From: Sphagnum compactum | Taxonomy: Eukaryota; Bryophyta; Sphagnopsida; Sphagnales | Length of the DNA: 64,000 bases | Assembly: GCA_965153455.1 (NCBI GenBank) | Contig: OZ234503.1 | Location: 4,712,001-4,776,000, forward strand | Reading direction: 5' to 3' | Shown: positions 46,353 through 57,480 of the stretch, in pieces | How positions within the stretch are numbered: position 1 is the stretch's first letter | How the letters are laid out: the number at the start of each line of letters is the position of its first letter | The notes under the pieces: generated by a model | What the model was told of the DNA's origin: nothing | Seen by the model: only the letters and a program-made list of their open reading frames with translations | Database searches by the model: none | Program-made: the position numbers and the translations under genes

Positions 46353-49300
46353 ATGGCCTCAGTGAGCTTTGCACCATCGTCTCTCTATGGAGCTCGCCAA
46401 GCTCCAGCTGCTACCGCTCTTATCAAGAACGGCTTGCGATTATTCACCACTCCCTCGGTCGCTGGGCACAGAAGAAGAGAAGCACCTCTCGGCCACCACT
46501 TGCGTTGTTTCTCATATCAGGTGGGTTTTCTTCTTTGCATCACTGGTTGGTTGCATCCCCTGTTTTGTGTTTCAGAGCTAAACTGAAGCAGTTCTCTTTT
46601 TCTTTTGAAAAAAAATAAAAATTCCCACTGTAGGGTTTTTTTTTTTTTTTTTCTTCCCAAAAGAAAAAGATAACTGTGGAGTTATTTTTTCACGTCATTT
46701 TAAGAGTTGGGTGTTGGAAATGGGTTGCAGAGTGGGACAACAAGATCAATGGCCTCCAATTTGGAGAAAGTGAAGATCGAGCGCAATGGAGATGGGAAGA
46801 TTGTGAGTACTCTTTCCCCCCGCCCCCCGGACCCATCTGTTTTTTTTTTCTTAGTTACAGCTCGAAGCTTCAGCTGATGGGATTGTTGTGATCAGAATAA
46901 AATTTTGTTTTGGGCAGGATGCATGGAAGTTGTATACAGAATTTTAAGCCCTATCTGGATATGTGCATTGAAAGAATGTAACCCATTTTGGAATGTTTCA
47001 CAGATATTATTGTCATAATGCAAATTCATGATTGTTTCTTGAAGAATTTCATCAATTTAGTCTCTGTAAGTTTAGTGATGAGGAGTTCTTTTTGGGTTGC
47101 AGGAGTTTGATGTGTATGTAGTGGGAGAAAAAGGTGCACCTGGCATAGTGGTGGTGCAAGAATGGTGGGGGGTAGACTATGAAATCAAGAAGCATGCAAT
47201 CAACATTGCGAGCAAAGGTTATCGGGCCCTGATCCCTGAGTATGTAATACTCTTTTCCTCCTGCCCATATTGCAGTAGCTTCAGCTTTCAGGCAGAACAA
47301 CAAATTTTTTTAACCCCACTTAGATGATTTGGTTCTGATCTCTCTATAAAAATTCAGCCCAAACATAGAGATTTCTAGCATTCAGATGATATTTGTCCTT
47401 TGCTCTCTTTCTAGGAATTGTAGTTTATGTTCTATGCAAGGAGCGTTCTCTTGCTCAGTTCCAAGACCTCATCAGCTAAGGATTCAGCCTGATCAAATGT
47501 CTTGTCAAGGTCTCAGCTGCATTGTTTTTTCTTTTCTATCAATCTGAATGAGTATATGACACCACAAACCCTTCAGACTTTGTGTGTGGTTGGTCAAGGG
47601 GCTGAAAAGTATGGTTTCTGGAAGGTGTTGTGACAGAAACTCAGCAAGTTGGTCAGTGTCTGACATTGAGCTTCAACCACTGCCGGGAGCTGATGAAATC
47701 AGTGGGCATGTTATAGACAGTAGCTGGTTTAGGGTTTAGACATGTTTATTAATTTGCTCTAGAGTTTTACTGTCTGTGATTGAAGATAGATATGGTTCTG
47801 TTTAAGAGATGTATGACTTGTAGCAATCTCCCAGGGTACTTCTGAATCAAAAACTGACATAGACATGGGACAGTTTGTATCGGGGAAAGCTGGGACTGGA
47901 AGTGGCAGAGGCACAACACTTACTGGAGGGCCTGGATTGGCCTGGAGCTGTGGCTGACATAGCTGCATCCGCCAAGTGGCTGAAAGACCAAGGCTCATCT
48001 AAGGTAATCAGACATGCTGAAATTCAAGACAGATTAAGGACCTATGTTACAGGTCCAAGTTCCAAGTTTGCAAAAGGACCAGGTTCATGTCAGACCTGCA
48101 CCTAGCTGCCGTATTGAGTAGAGTAAAATTTAGAAGGAATCAGGGCTACTTTACATTTTCCAAGTGTCACAAACAAATGGTTTGTTTTACACACAATGTT
48201 TCTCATAAGAAGCACACAAAGGGTATGCCATGTACCTATGTCTCATATGGTTCTTGTGCAGTGCTAGTTTTTGATAGGGTGGGTACTCTATATACACCAG
48301 CTTGTTTGTTTTCAAAAATGATCTGTGTGGTGGCAGGTGGGAGTGACAGGTTTCTGCATGGGTGGAGGGCTGAGCATTGCAAGTGCAGTGCGAGTTCCGG
48401 GAATTGATGCAGTTGTTGCTTTCTATGGAACGCCACCTCCTCAGCTTGCAGATCCAGTTGAGGCCAAAGTTCCAGTGCAAGCCCATTTTGGCAAAAATGA
48501 CACCATGAAGGGCTTTTCAGACAAAAAAGTAAGTTTTCTTTTCCCTCTTAATACCCAGGAAGGCAGTCAGGAAATGAGCCCTAGAAGAAGGCTGATTCTT
48601 TCAAATGACAGGGCCTTGTAAGAAATAGATTGCAGAGTTGGAATATGGTCACAAGGCTTAAACCCATCATGATTATTCAGGATCCTTTTGAAAGGTTTGT
48701 CCAATCTTGCAAAGTGTGACTCTGACTTGAAAAAAGCTCAATGCTAAGCTGCATCCAAGCTTATACATGGCCTCCAAGCTGAATTCTTTCACTACTGTAC
48801 AGTGAGATGGTGAATGCAAGCATTGTAAGTTCTCATTCGAGCCTGCTACATCTCAAGCATATCTTGGTAGAATCTGATGGATCCATTACAGGGAGTGTGC
48901 ATAGATAGTTTTCGACCAACACATATGTAGACTTGGATCTAAGAGATAAAAGAAAATAACAGATCCAGGGTGCAGGTTGGACATTGCCCTTTCCCCATTA
49001 TGGATCTCTGTTGGGTACATGTGGGTATTGGAGATGACTAGTATGTACCTCTAATTGACCATCACACTGTTGATTCAGTGAGATTTAGTGTGAGTGTGTA
49101 AACAAGGGTGAGATGAGTTCAGAAATGCTTTTTTGTGGATCCAAATTATTGACCATCAGATGAGGTTTTTGTCTTGACACTTGGACATGGTCTCTTTGAT
49201 TTCAGACTGCCAAGGCTTTAGAAGAGAAGCTGAAGAAAGCAAATGTACCTTCGGAAGTCTACCTATACCCCAATGTTGGGCATGCATTCATGAACAGCTC

Positions 49301-49421
49301 TCCTGAGGCTATTGAGCGGAAGAAAGCAACTGGCTTTGGGGAGCATCATCAGGAGGCAGTGGATTTGGCATGGTCACGTTTTGATTTGTGGTTTAAGAAG
49401 TATCTGCAAGTGGGCAAGTGA
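46353..49421 (+). CDS. Dienelactone hydrolase family protein (carboxymethylenebutenolidase homologue)
   Basis: Alpha/beta hydrolase related to bacterial dienelactone hydrolase; the plant substrate is unknown. Six exons join in frame: 46353-46520, 46731-46802, 47103-47239, 47874-48003, 48337-48528 and 49206-49421 (915 nt, 304 residues). All introns are GT..AG. The first 56 residues are rich in Ala, Ser, Arg and His with few acids, resembling a chloroplast or mitochondrial transit peptide. A second Met in exon 2 (SMASNLEKVKIE) marks where the enzyme core starts and could give a cytosolic form. Family catalytic features are present: Glu in VVVQEWWG, the Cys nucleophile in GFCMGGGL, Asp in FGKNDTM and His in NVGHAFMN. 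The C-terminus (LWFKKYLQVGK) is normal. The gene appears intact. Confidence 0.94.
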
Positions 49422-52400
49422 AACCATCCTTAAAAAACAGTGTGCAACTTGACAGTGCTGGGAGAGAGTGCAATCTAATGTTGAGATTATGTCTTCTGAG
49501 AAAGTTGTGTCACCAGGTGTGATTTAAATCTGACACAGCACAATCTCTGGTCGCGGGGAAATTGTGTAACCTTGAAATCTTCTCAATGCAAGTTGCTACA
49601 ATCAGACGATCTGAAGCTGTGTTCAGTTGCTGTCTCTTGGAATAAATTCTTAATTGCTCTACAATGTGCACTAAGATCTTGAAATTAAACTGGTAAATTG
49701 TAAAAGTGCTCTACAGCATACATTGAGGATGTGATCTGGAAAGCAAACTGTTTCAGGATGGAAACTTTCAGACATTGAACAGGCTATGAACTCCGAAATT
49801 GAGGCAACATGGATGTCACCCTGAAGACATGCATATGTTCACATTTGTTCAAGCTAAAGTCATTAGATCCAGAGTAGTCTAATCAAGGACCTGCATGGCC
49901 ATAGTGCACAGCCAACATCTTGACCACCTGGTAATTCATCCTCAAGGACGGACAAATTCTCTTAGAATCCTAACTTGTACTTCAGCGTGTGCTTCAGATG
50001 TAAATTAAATGTACAGTAGACATGGTGGACTGGATATAGATTTCAAATATGTTATTGTCAATGAGATTAAGTTTCATATCTGCAAAAAATACTCTACCCA
50101 TGACAGCTTTTTTTCAAGGTTTGGATGGACATTCTCAGATTTGCAGGTGCCTATTGCTTTGAAGGTTCTTTTTGTCTTTTGACAGTGATTGGAGAGGTGC
50201 ATTGTTTTCTGCAGTAGGGCTAAAGATATACTTTGGCAACTTGGAGGATTGATGGTGCATGGTGCTTCTGATGTTTTTGGTCAAGTTTCAAGTGGTTGAT
50301 GTTCATGGTGCTCTGTATGAATGGAGAGCTGCATGATCCTAAATTTGGAAGGATACCAAAGAGAGATTGAAGAGCTAGTAGTACTGGAGATGATCATGAG
50401 GAGAGACAGAATGAGGAGATACTAGGTGTCTTAGATCATGGTGAAAGCTCTTTGATCTCAAGAGGGTTATGTTCAAGTTCTATGCTTTTCAATGATGGAC
50501 CAGAGAATTGTGAGTAAGAAAGAGTATTGCTCTAGTGCTGTAAAATCTGTAATGAACTGTATCACTATTGAAATTGTAACAACACTCTGTTGCATTCTGT
50601 GTACTGTGTTCATGAATTCCACACAGAAGAGGGAGATGAGTGAATTTTCTTTGGTCTGAGGACACAGCAAAATTCTGGAGAAGCAGCTCAGTTGTTTTGC
50701 GTCAGAAAAGAAATCAAGCTTTTCTTAACAGTGCAATTCTCTGTCTATTTTCTTTTGGGTGCAAAGGTAAGGACCAAAGGTGTGTCAAACTCTGTGATTA
50801 TCCACCTTCACTTCTGCCCAAGTGTCTCTTCCTCAAAGCTGGTGGCAGTCTTGAATCTCTGGGTAGGCACAGCAACCTGTTGAAACCTACCCATTACTGG
50901 TCATGTGTTCACAGTGTGATCTCAAACACATCAAGCCTTTTAGTTCAGTTCAAGCTGATCTATAACAAACCACGAAATTGCAACCTCTACCCACCATCCA
51001 CCTCTACCCAAATTTGTCAAATCTGGCAGTGATCTGTATTCCATATCAAATAATTGACTTACAAGTAATGCAAGTATATATTGCATCCATCAAGTATACA
51101 AAAGGAAATGAAGACAGGGGACTGTGAACTATTTTTCATACTCTGAGGAGTCACAGGGCAGCAGTGCAAACACAGGAGGAAAGATAAGAAAAATGAAAAG
51201 AGAAAAAAAATAGATGTTGCAAGAATTTCAAAGCCACAAGATATGTTATATGAAAAACTCACCGACAACACTTGTGCCAAGACAACTTGGTCAGGCTCCA
51301 ACATGAAAGCAACTTACATTAAGTAGTCAAGCAGTGTACTGAAATCATGTTCAAACAGGAGCTTCACCCAGAGTGCTGTGCATGATTTTTCAATAGGCAT
51401 ATATGGAACCAACCCTTTCTTGAACCAGACACCTATTTTTGCAATTGAATTCTATGTGTAGCAAGTATTTCTTTGGATTTTGCTTTGGTGAGCTGATGAG
51501 CTGAAGGTGTCAAAGGGGGGAAACCCTATATATATATATATATATATAAACAAGGATGGAAACCCGTCCACAAAAAGTACAAGGCATGTCGAAGCAAATG
51601 TAAACAAACCAAAGGAAAACCAAAACAATCAAAACAGTAGTAATGAAGTAGAAGACCTCATGCTCAAAGGGCATCCTCTGCCACAAATCAGATAATGACA
51701 GAGGTACACTAGTGGGTATGTGTGGAAGAGATGAAGAACTGTGACTAAGCGTGACAGCCGGCTGAAGAATCGCCATGCATTGTTGCATGTGTCGTCGTCG
51801 TAGAAGCATGCTGCACCAAATCTGTACGAGTCAAACAACATTGACAACATCCGCCAACGTCTGAAAACCGTCTCTGATGATGACAATATCCAGATACGGT
51901 TTTCGAACTTTGGCGGACGTTGTCAAAGTGTTGTAACTTGGCTAAAGTCGATGTCACTAGTCCTATCCTCAAGGCAAAGAAAAATGCTAGTGTGAACAGT
52001 CAACTGCAATACTCATAAGGCTGCAACAGACTAGTTGAATTTCTCATTGACTTTGGAAGTGTGGAGAGCAACTGAAATTGGAACCCTAATAAATAAAATC
52101 ATCCACTGTGAGAGAGCCAACCAACACAACCTCAAAAAAACTATACATACCAGAGACGTCTAAGGTTTGCCATGAAATTCCCCCAGGAAACAGAAAGGAG
52201 CTGAGAAACAACAGCCGCTCACTGGATTCAATCATCGCTGCTTCTCTCCAAAATCCCAAAGGAAGTCGCATGCGCATGATCAATTTGGTCTCACAGGCTG
52301 GTAGTAGAACTTCGAAAATCGGCAGAAACAACTGGGCAAAACCTCAAAAGAAACCGGGGGGAAAGGGAGGAGATATCAAACCCCATATGAAATACTCCCT

Positions 52401-52493
52401 TTAAAGCTCCAAAAAGAAAGAAGTAGAAAAGCCCCCTTTTCCTTCAGGTGACAATCCATGAGAGAGAGAGAGAGAGAGAGAGAAGAGTCCGGA
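49422..52493. other. Intergenic region between DLH and the microprotein gene
   Basis: Starts with the DLH 3' flank. Contains a (TA)n run at 51527-51548, a hairpin-forming inverted repeat at 51835-51935, and, towards 52.1-52.5 kb, probable 3'UTR of the minus-strand microprotein with a (GA)n run at 52460-52483. Open frames of 60-130 codons have no recognisable features. Confidence 0.45.
51835..51935. repeat. Hairpin-forming inverted repeat with 24-nt loop
   Basis: Core arms 51843-51871 (GACAACATCCGCCAACGTCT...) and 51896-51924 pair at 25 of 29 positions across a 24-nt loop, and pairing extends outward by about 8-10 bases with a bulge. The size and mismatch pattern resemble a plant miRNA precursor or a small foldback element. 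It lies outside any recognised exon. Confidence 0.6.
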
Positions 52494-52607
52494 TTAGCAC
52501 AGGAATTTGACAAGCAGAGCAATGACTAGGATGGCGCCGGCTGCTAGTGCCACTCCCACAATTTGAGGAAGCCATTGATAAAACAACAGCTTCACAAACT
52601 CGTTCAT
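52494..52607 (-). CDS. Putative 37-residue single-pass membrane microprotein
   Basis: The frame encodes MNEFVKLLFYQWLPQIVGV, then about 16 hydrophobic residues (LAAGAILVIALLV) and a short KFLC tail. It looks like a tail-anchored or single-pass peptide of an organelle or ER membrane. Support comes from its position: the start lies in a GC-rich stretch (52.6-52.76 kb) like the leaders of other genes here, and a long tract resembling 3'UTR follows. The frame stays open upstream to an ATG at 52688, giving a 64-residue version with a basic N-terminus. I do not recognise the family. It could also be the last exon of a longer gene. Confidence 0.5.
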   Translation of the reverse strand: MNEFVKLLFYQWLPQIVGVALAAGAILVIALLVKFLC

Positions 52608-52925
52608 CTTTCTCTCTCGGAGCACTTCCCGTCCGCGGCCGCCTCGCTTGCCAAGCCGAGCGCGCATGCATTCTTTGTCCACAATCAACCCTCGGCGACG
52701 GACGGAGGCCCGGCCCTTCTACGGCAGTGTGTCGTTGGGTGCGGTCATTGGGTGACGTTTCGAATCACCGGCGGTTCTTCAAACCGAACGGATTCAAAGA
52801 ACCACCGGTTCCGGTTTGTTTTTTGTTAAGGACACAAAAAAATCAGAACCACAGAACCGCCACCTGTTCCCAGTTTTTCTCAATGGAATAAGTCGAAATT
52901 ACAGAACCTCCGGTTATGGACATTT

Positions 52926-53160
52926 CAGTCCCCATATGCCCATGCTGAACACCGGAGGGTATCTGTGGCTCATCCAAAGTCCAAAATGATTAAAGGTGCA
53001 TTCACACTTGGTGTTAGGGACTCCTCTAGTGTTGAGTCAGTCCCCATGTGCCCATGTGGAACACTGGAGGGTATCTGTGGCTCATCCAAAGTCCGAAAAT
53101 GATTAAAGGTGCGTGCATTCACACTTGGTGTTAGGGACTCCTCTAGTGTTGAGTCAGTCC
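52926..53160. repeat. Tandem duplication, units 112 and 117 bp
   Basis: Each unit starts CAGTCCCCATRTGCCCATG and contains GGAGGGTATCTGTGGCTCAT, ACACTTGGTGTTAGGGACTC and CTCTAGTGTTGAGT. Copies start at 52926 and 53038, and a third start (CAGTCCC) at 53155 breaks off. They differ by a small GCGT insertion and a few substitutions. The array lies about 320 bp upstream of the microprotein ATG. Confidence 0.88.
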
Positions 53161-54914
53161 CCTAACACCATGCTAGTCATTTTAGGACTTACACACACCT
53201 ACATACCATGAACAATTTTTTATGTTACGTTAACATTCACTTAACATTAATTAGGCTATCGTCCATTTAACATTGGGTGCCACCTACGATGCCACCTAGA
53301 TTTTCATTTAACGCTGACTTAACATCATGTGAATGCACCATAAGTATATTATAACAACTCTATTGATGATGAAGAATTGTAATAAATCTTTAAAATCATG
53401 TTGTTTTTGGACCTTTCCTACACCATTGTGGGGTTCCACTAAGCACCAAGTAGAAGGCTGTAGTATATATAATGTGTGCTTTTGGGGTGGTGTGCAATTT
53501 AAAGACAAGACACCTTTCGAGATATTTGTGAAGAAGCTTTTGCCTTTGGAATTGAAGGATTTGACCAAGCCCACTCAACACCACAATAGATTCCCAAGCA
53601 ACCTTCAGTAGTACCTACTTGGGTTAGTTTGACATTAATTAAATTATTTATGAAAAATTAATTTTTTTTTTTGATAAATATCCAATAAGTATTTTTGTCA
53701 AAAGTTGTAGAAGCCTTAGTTGAAACATGTCAAAAGTTTATGAAACCTTTGTGACTTCATCAAGTAAGCAAAAGCATTTTGTATGCCTTTGACAATGAAA
53801 GAGGGCAGTGCTTCAAGGAAATCTTGGCTTTCTCAACCCTTGGGAAGCTCTTGAATGAGGTTTGGACTTATCAACTGTCCATAGCCAAAACGACAAAGGG
53901 CTGGGTGGGTTCATCCTTTGTTTGTAAGGGATATTATGTTCTTTTCAATCTGTTTTTAGGCATAATTGTTACTATTGTTTTTTCAGCAGCTTAATAGAGA
54001 CAACTGTAAAGTGACCCCTTTTGGGTCCCCTCTTTGATCTTCCAACCCTTCTCTCAATTTCTAACTAGTGTTTTCATTTTGGGTGAAAAATGGTCAAAAT
54101 TCTCCAAAAAATCAGGGCCGGCCACCTGTAAGCTTAGATTTTAGGGGTGAAATTCGGCTCTTTTCGCCTAAAAATATCTTGACACCCTAAAAGGTTGGTT
54201 AAAAACCTCATCGCATTGTAAACTTTCCGTTTGTCCTATGACAAAGATGTGCCAACATGTCGTCAAACTACGTCTTTGACAAACCTTGATTCACCTACTT
54301 ACCTATCTCAACCATTTGATTGTTGCCACCTTTTTTGCTTGCATCCAACCCATTCACCAAACCTTTTTCCTCCCTCGCAAAAACCTTCATCATTCTTTCT
54401 CTTGTTTGCAAGAACGCTTTGCCAACTCTAGTGTGTAATAGGACTTAGAAGTTAAGAACTTAGGACTGAGGTTGGAGTTGAGAGTTAAACCTTGTTTGTG
54501 ATTCATCAAGATTGTGTGTGATTTTCTTGCCACATTTGCTTTTAATGTTTTGGGTTTGAATCCTAAAGCTATATTATTGTAGTATTAAAGCAATGGAGTC
54601 CGAACTCCAAAGTTTGTAAAATGTAATGAATCATGATATTGGTTAGTTGTTGAGCAATGGGGAATCAGAATTTTGTGGGCACAAAGTACAATCAATCGTA
54701 GTCCATGGATGATGGATGTGGAATGTAGACGTTGTAATGTGTAAGCTACATTAGAACTTGGGAGTCGAAATTTGAAAGGCAAAGTTGTGGATAGACTGGA
54801 ACTTGAAGGATGGAGCTCAAAATTAGATTAGAATCCAGTTACAATTGTTGATGTTGTGACTTGTCATCAATGATTGGTCATGACTTGTCACTTATGGCTG
54901 TAAGTTTTCGATCT

Positions 54915-55000
54915 GCATCCCAGATTCATAGTGCACATTGTAGAGGTTTTTCAATTTGCATCCCAGATTCATAGTGCACATTGCAGAGGTTTTTCAATCC
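54915..55000. repeat. Tandem duplication, 43-bp unit x2
   Basis: GCATCCCAGATTCATAGTGC... occurs at 54915 and again at 54958, with only one or two differences (TGTAGAGG against TGCAGAGG). Function unknown. Confidence 0.85.
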
Positions 55001-55949
55001 AACCCAGTCTTGAATCTTGATTCACCAACCTTGACCATTTAAGTATGTGAAATTCCCCTTTGTCACTCCAATATTTTGAATTTAGATATGGTGTAAAGGT
55101 CTTGTAATTTACAAGTTGCAACCTACTGTAGGGTGCATTCAATGTTTTTTTTTTTGGTTTTGTGGGTTCGAAGTGTTGGTGGGTGTTGGTGCATTATGGT
55201 GGATGTTGGTGGCAGTTTGTAGACATCTTTGGTTGTTTTTTGTTTTGTGTGTCCATAATTTCACACTATGTAGTGTGTTGTGGTTATGGTGGTGGGCATT
55301 GGGTTGTGAATTTTTGTAGTGCAACTTTGTGTGAAGATCTCGTTGTTTAAGCTACCCCGTAATTTTAAATTCAAGTACTTCTATAGTTCACAAAACCGTG
55401 GCGATGGTGCTCCATTAGCTACATCTAACTGGTCTTCCAATAGTAGTCAAGTTTAGTCTATGGATGATCTTACCACCTTCAAAGGTAAACAATTTGTTAC
55501 TGAAATACCTTTGATTTCTTTACTTGGCTCAAAAATCTTGCCTTTAGAGTCTCCCAGTGTTGATTTAGTCTAGAGGTGGTGGAAATTTTATATTAGAACT
55601 TGTCACCATTAGAAGTTAATAAAATTCAAGCTTATGAGTCAAAATGAAGGTTTCAAGTTTTTTGGGTAGCCAAAATACCTTGGGTTGAGTTGCAGGTGGG
55701 GTTTGATGGTCTTGTGCACATTGTGAAGTGCAAAATTTAAAGTTGAACATAAAAAAGAAATTTAAATTCAAAATGGGATTCATTGCAAAAACATGTCAGT
55801 CAAAAAAATGTTGACAAACTTATGAAGGGGTGGAAAAAGGGGAATGGTATACTAGTAACAATTGTAAACACAACAAAAATCAAGTTGCTTATACCTTTAA
55901 GGGGAGAAAATATGTTTTATAGTTAATGATTAGTGGGTTGGTTGGTGAG

Positions 55950-56884
55950 AAGTGCAAGGAACTACTTCAATTTGCTACATTGTTTCACACATGGAAACAT
56001 GGAATGCCTATGCTGAATATGAGGTTCACAAGAATTTGTTTGATTTTATGAACCTTGAGAAGAATCCCAAAATGCATTGGACAGACAATCTTGGTTGGGT
56101 TATGGCTCAACATATATGCATGGCATTGTCTTGGAAGCGACAAAATTTGTTATTGGAATAGCCCAATATTTGTCACTTACTTGTGATGAGGTAAGTACAA
56201 TCGACTACCAAAGTTGGTTGTTAATTCATGTCTATGTGGTTCAAAATTGGTTGAGAATACCAATTATTTTGTCCTTGGAATGTGTGGTGGCTGGATCAGG
56301 TGTTGATAATCTTATTTTAGTCCTTATGCAAATTTTGATGCATCAAAGAGGTCTCACAAAAGAATTGATTGGTAGTAGGTTATGACATTTGGAGCTAATA
56401 GGGTTTCTGTTTTTCAAGGCACTAGGTCAAGTGTTACCCAACATATTTCTAATGGTTAGGCTCCACATTCTATGGGGGTTCATTGTATGGTTCATATAAC
56501 CAATATGCTGATTTAAATTATGTCACACTTGCAAATGGTTAGTAGATTTGAATGTCTGCTTCAAGCCTTGTACAACTATTTTTCCAAGACCCCTAAGAGG
56601 CATTTGGAACTTACAAAACTTGCAGAGTTGATGGAAACCAAGGGGGTCAAGATTATAAAGAATGTAAAAGCATGTTAGATTTCTATGTTGTCCCATGCCT
56701 GTGTGTTATGGTAGAATACATAACTTTGTTAATGAAGATGGCGTTTGATGTTCCTATTAATGACAAGGCAAAGGAAAACTTTGACCTTCTTTGTGATGTG
56801 CAAATTTTGTTGGGGTTTGTTGCCATTCTCCCATTGTTGCAGTCAATCCACAATCTGATTAAATTCAATTCGATGTGGGATGTT
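55950..56884 (+). pseudogene. hAT-like transposase relic, second copy
   Basis: A broken frame reads ATKFVIGIAQYLSLTCDEVS, MTFGANRVSVFQGTRSSVT, GVHCMVHITNML, CLLQALYNYFSKTPKRHLEL, TKLAELMETKGVKIIKNVK and then, after a stop, ISMLSHAC. Late pieces read LLPFSHCCSQ and LNSMWDVV. This is the order of plant hAT-derived ZNF862/DUF4371-like transposase proteins, and it shares METKG...NVK with the minus-strand relic at 30.7-31.1 kb. Homology ends near 56884, where sequence of different composition begins. Confidence 0.78.
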
Positions 56885-57480
56885 GTAACCCTAGCCTTAG
56901 GCTCGCGACCAAGGCAAGGGCTTGCAAGGTTGCGGGCCAGGAGCGAAGCCCAAGAGTCACATCTCGTGCTTCCGGGAGTGCAAAAGAGTGTGAGGGAATG
57001 AACCTTCACACTCCCAAGTGAACTCCCATTTTGGGAGTTGGAGTCCCAATGGACTCCCGAATTTTTAGAGGGCAATTGCAAGGGTCAAAATCTGTTGGAT
57101 TGAAGATTTATTTATACCATTGGAAAGTTATTGAAACGTAGATGTCTAAAATGGGCTTGCATGACCCATTTGGACATCTGAAACACAAGTTATGGCCAAA
57201 AGAAAGGTCGGGAGTCAAATTGGTAGTTTGACTCCCGACCACTAAAAGTCAGGAATCGATTTGATTTCCTTGAGCGCAGGTGGTGTGCGACATACCATTG
57301 GAAAGCTCTAGACGAGGGCTACAACTTTGCTTTAGACCCCATTGCAATCAGAGGTTGTCACATGAAGTTATGGGCCCCAAAGTCGCAGGAGTCCCAACTT
57401 TGGGACTTTCAGGACTCCCACTTGGGAGTCCGGGACAAAATGCCATTTGGATGTGAGCCTCGTGGAGAGGCACGAGGATA
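56885..57480. repeat. GC-richer block dense in GGAGTC/GACTCC words
   Basis: Directly follows the hAT relic and ends near GAGCCTCGTGGAGAGGCACGAGG at 57455-57477, where composition falls back to very AT-rich. It is filled with GGGAGTC, GACTCC, GGACTCCC and similar words in both orientations, for example around 57000-57060, 57210-57240 and 57385-57430. It may be an inserted LTR or solo element; no matching ends were established. Confidence 0.5.

Larger units (their letters stand above)
52608..55930. other. Intergenic with tandem duplications, otherwise unrecognised
   Basis: 52.61-52.76 kb is GC-rich and probably promoter or leader of the microprotein gene; 52.76-52.92 kb repeats ACCGGTTC/GAACCGCC-like words. 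A tandem duplication lies at 52926-53160 and a shorter one at 54915-55000. The rest is AT-rich with short open frames lacking motifs. Confidence 0.45.
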
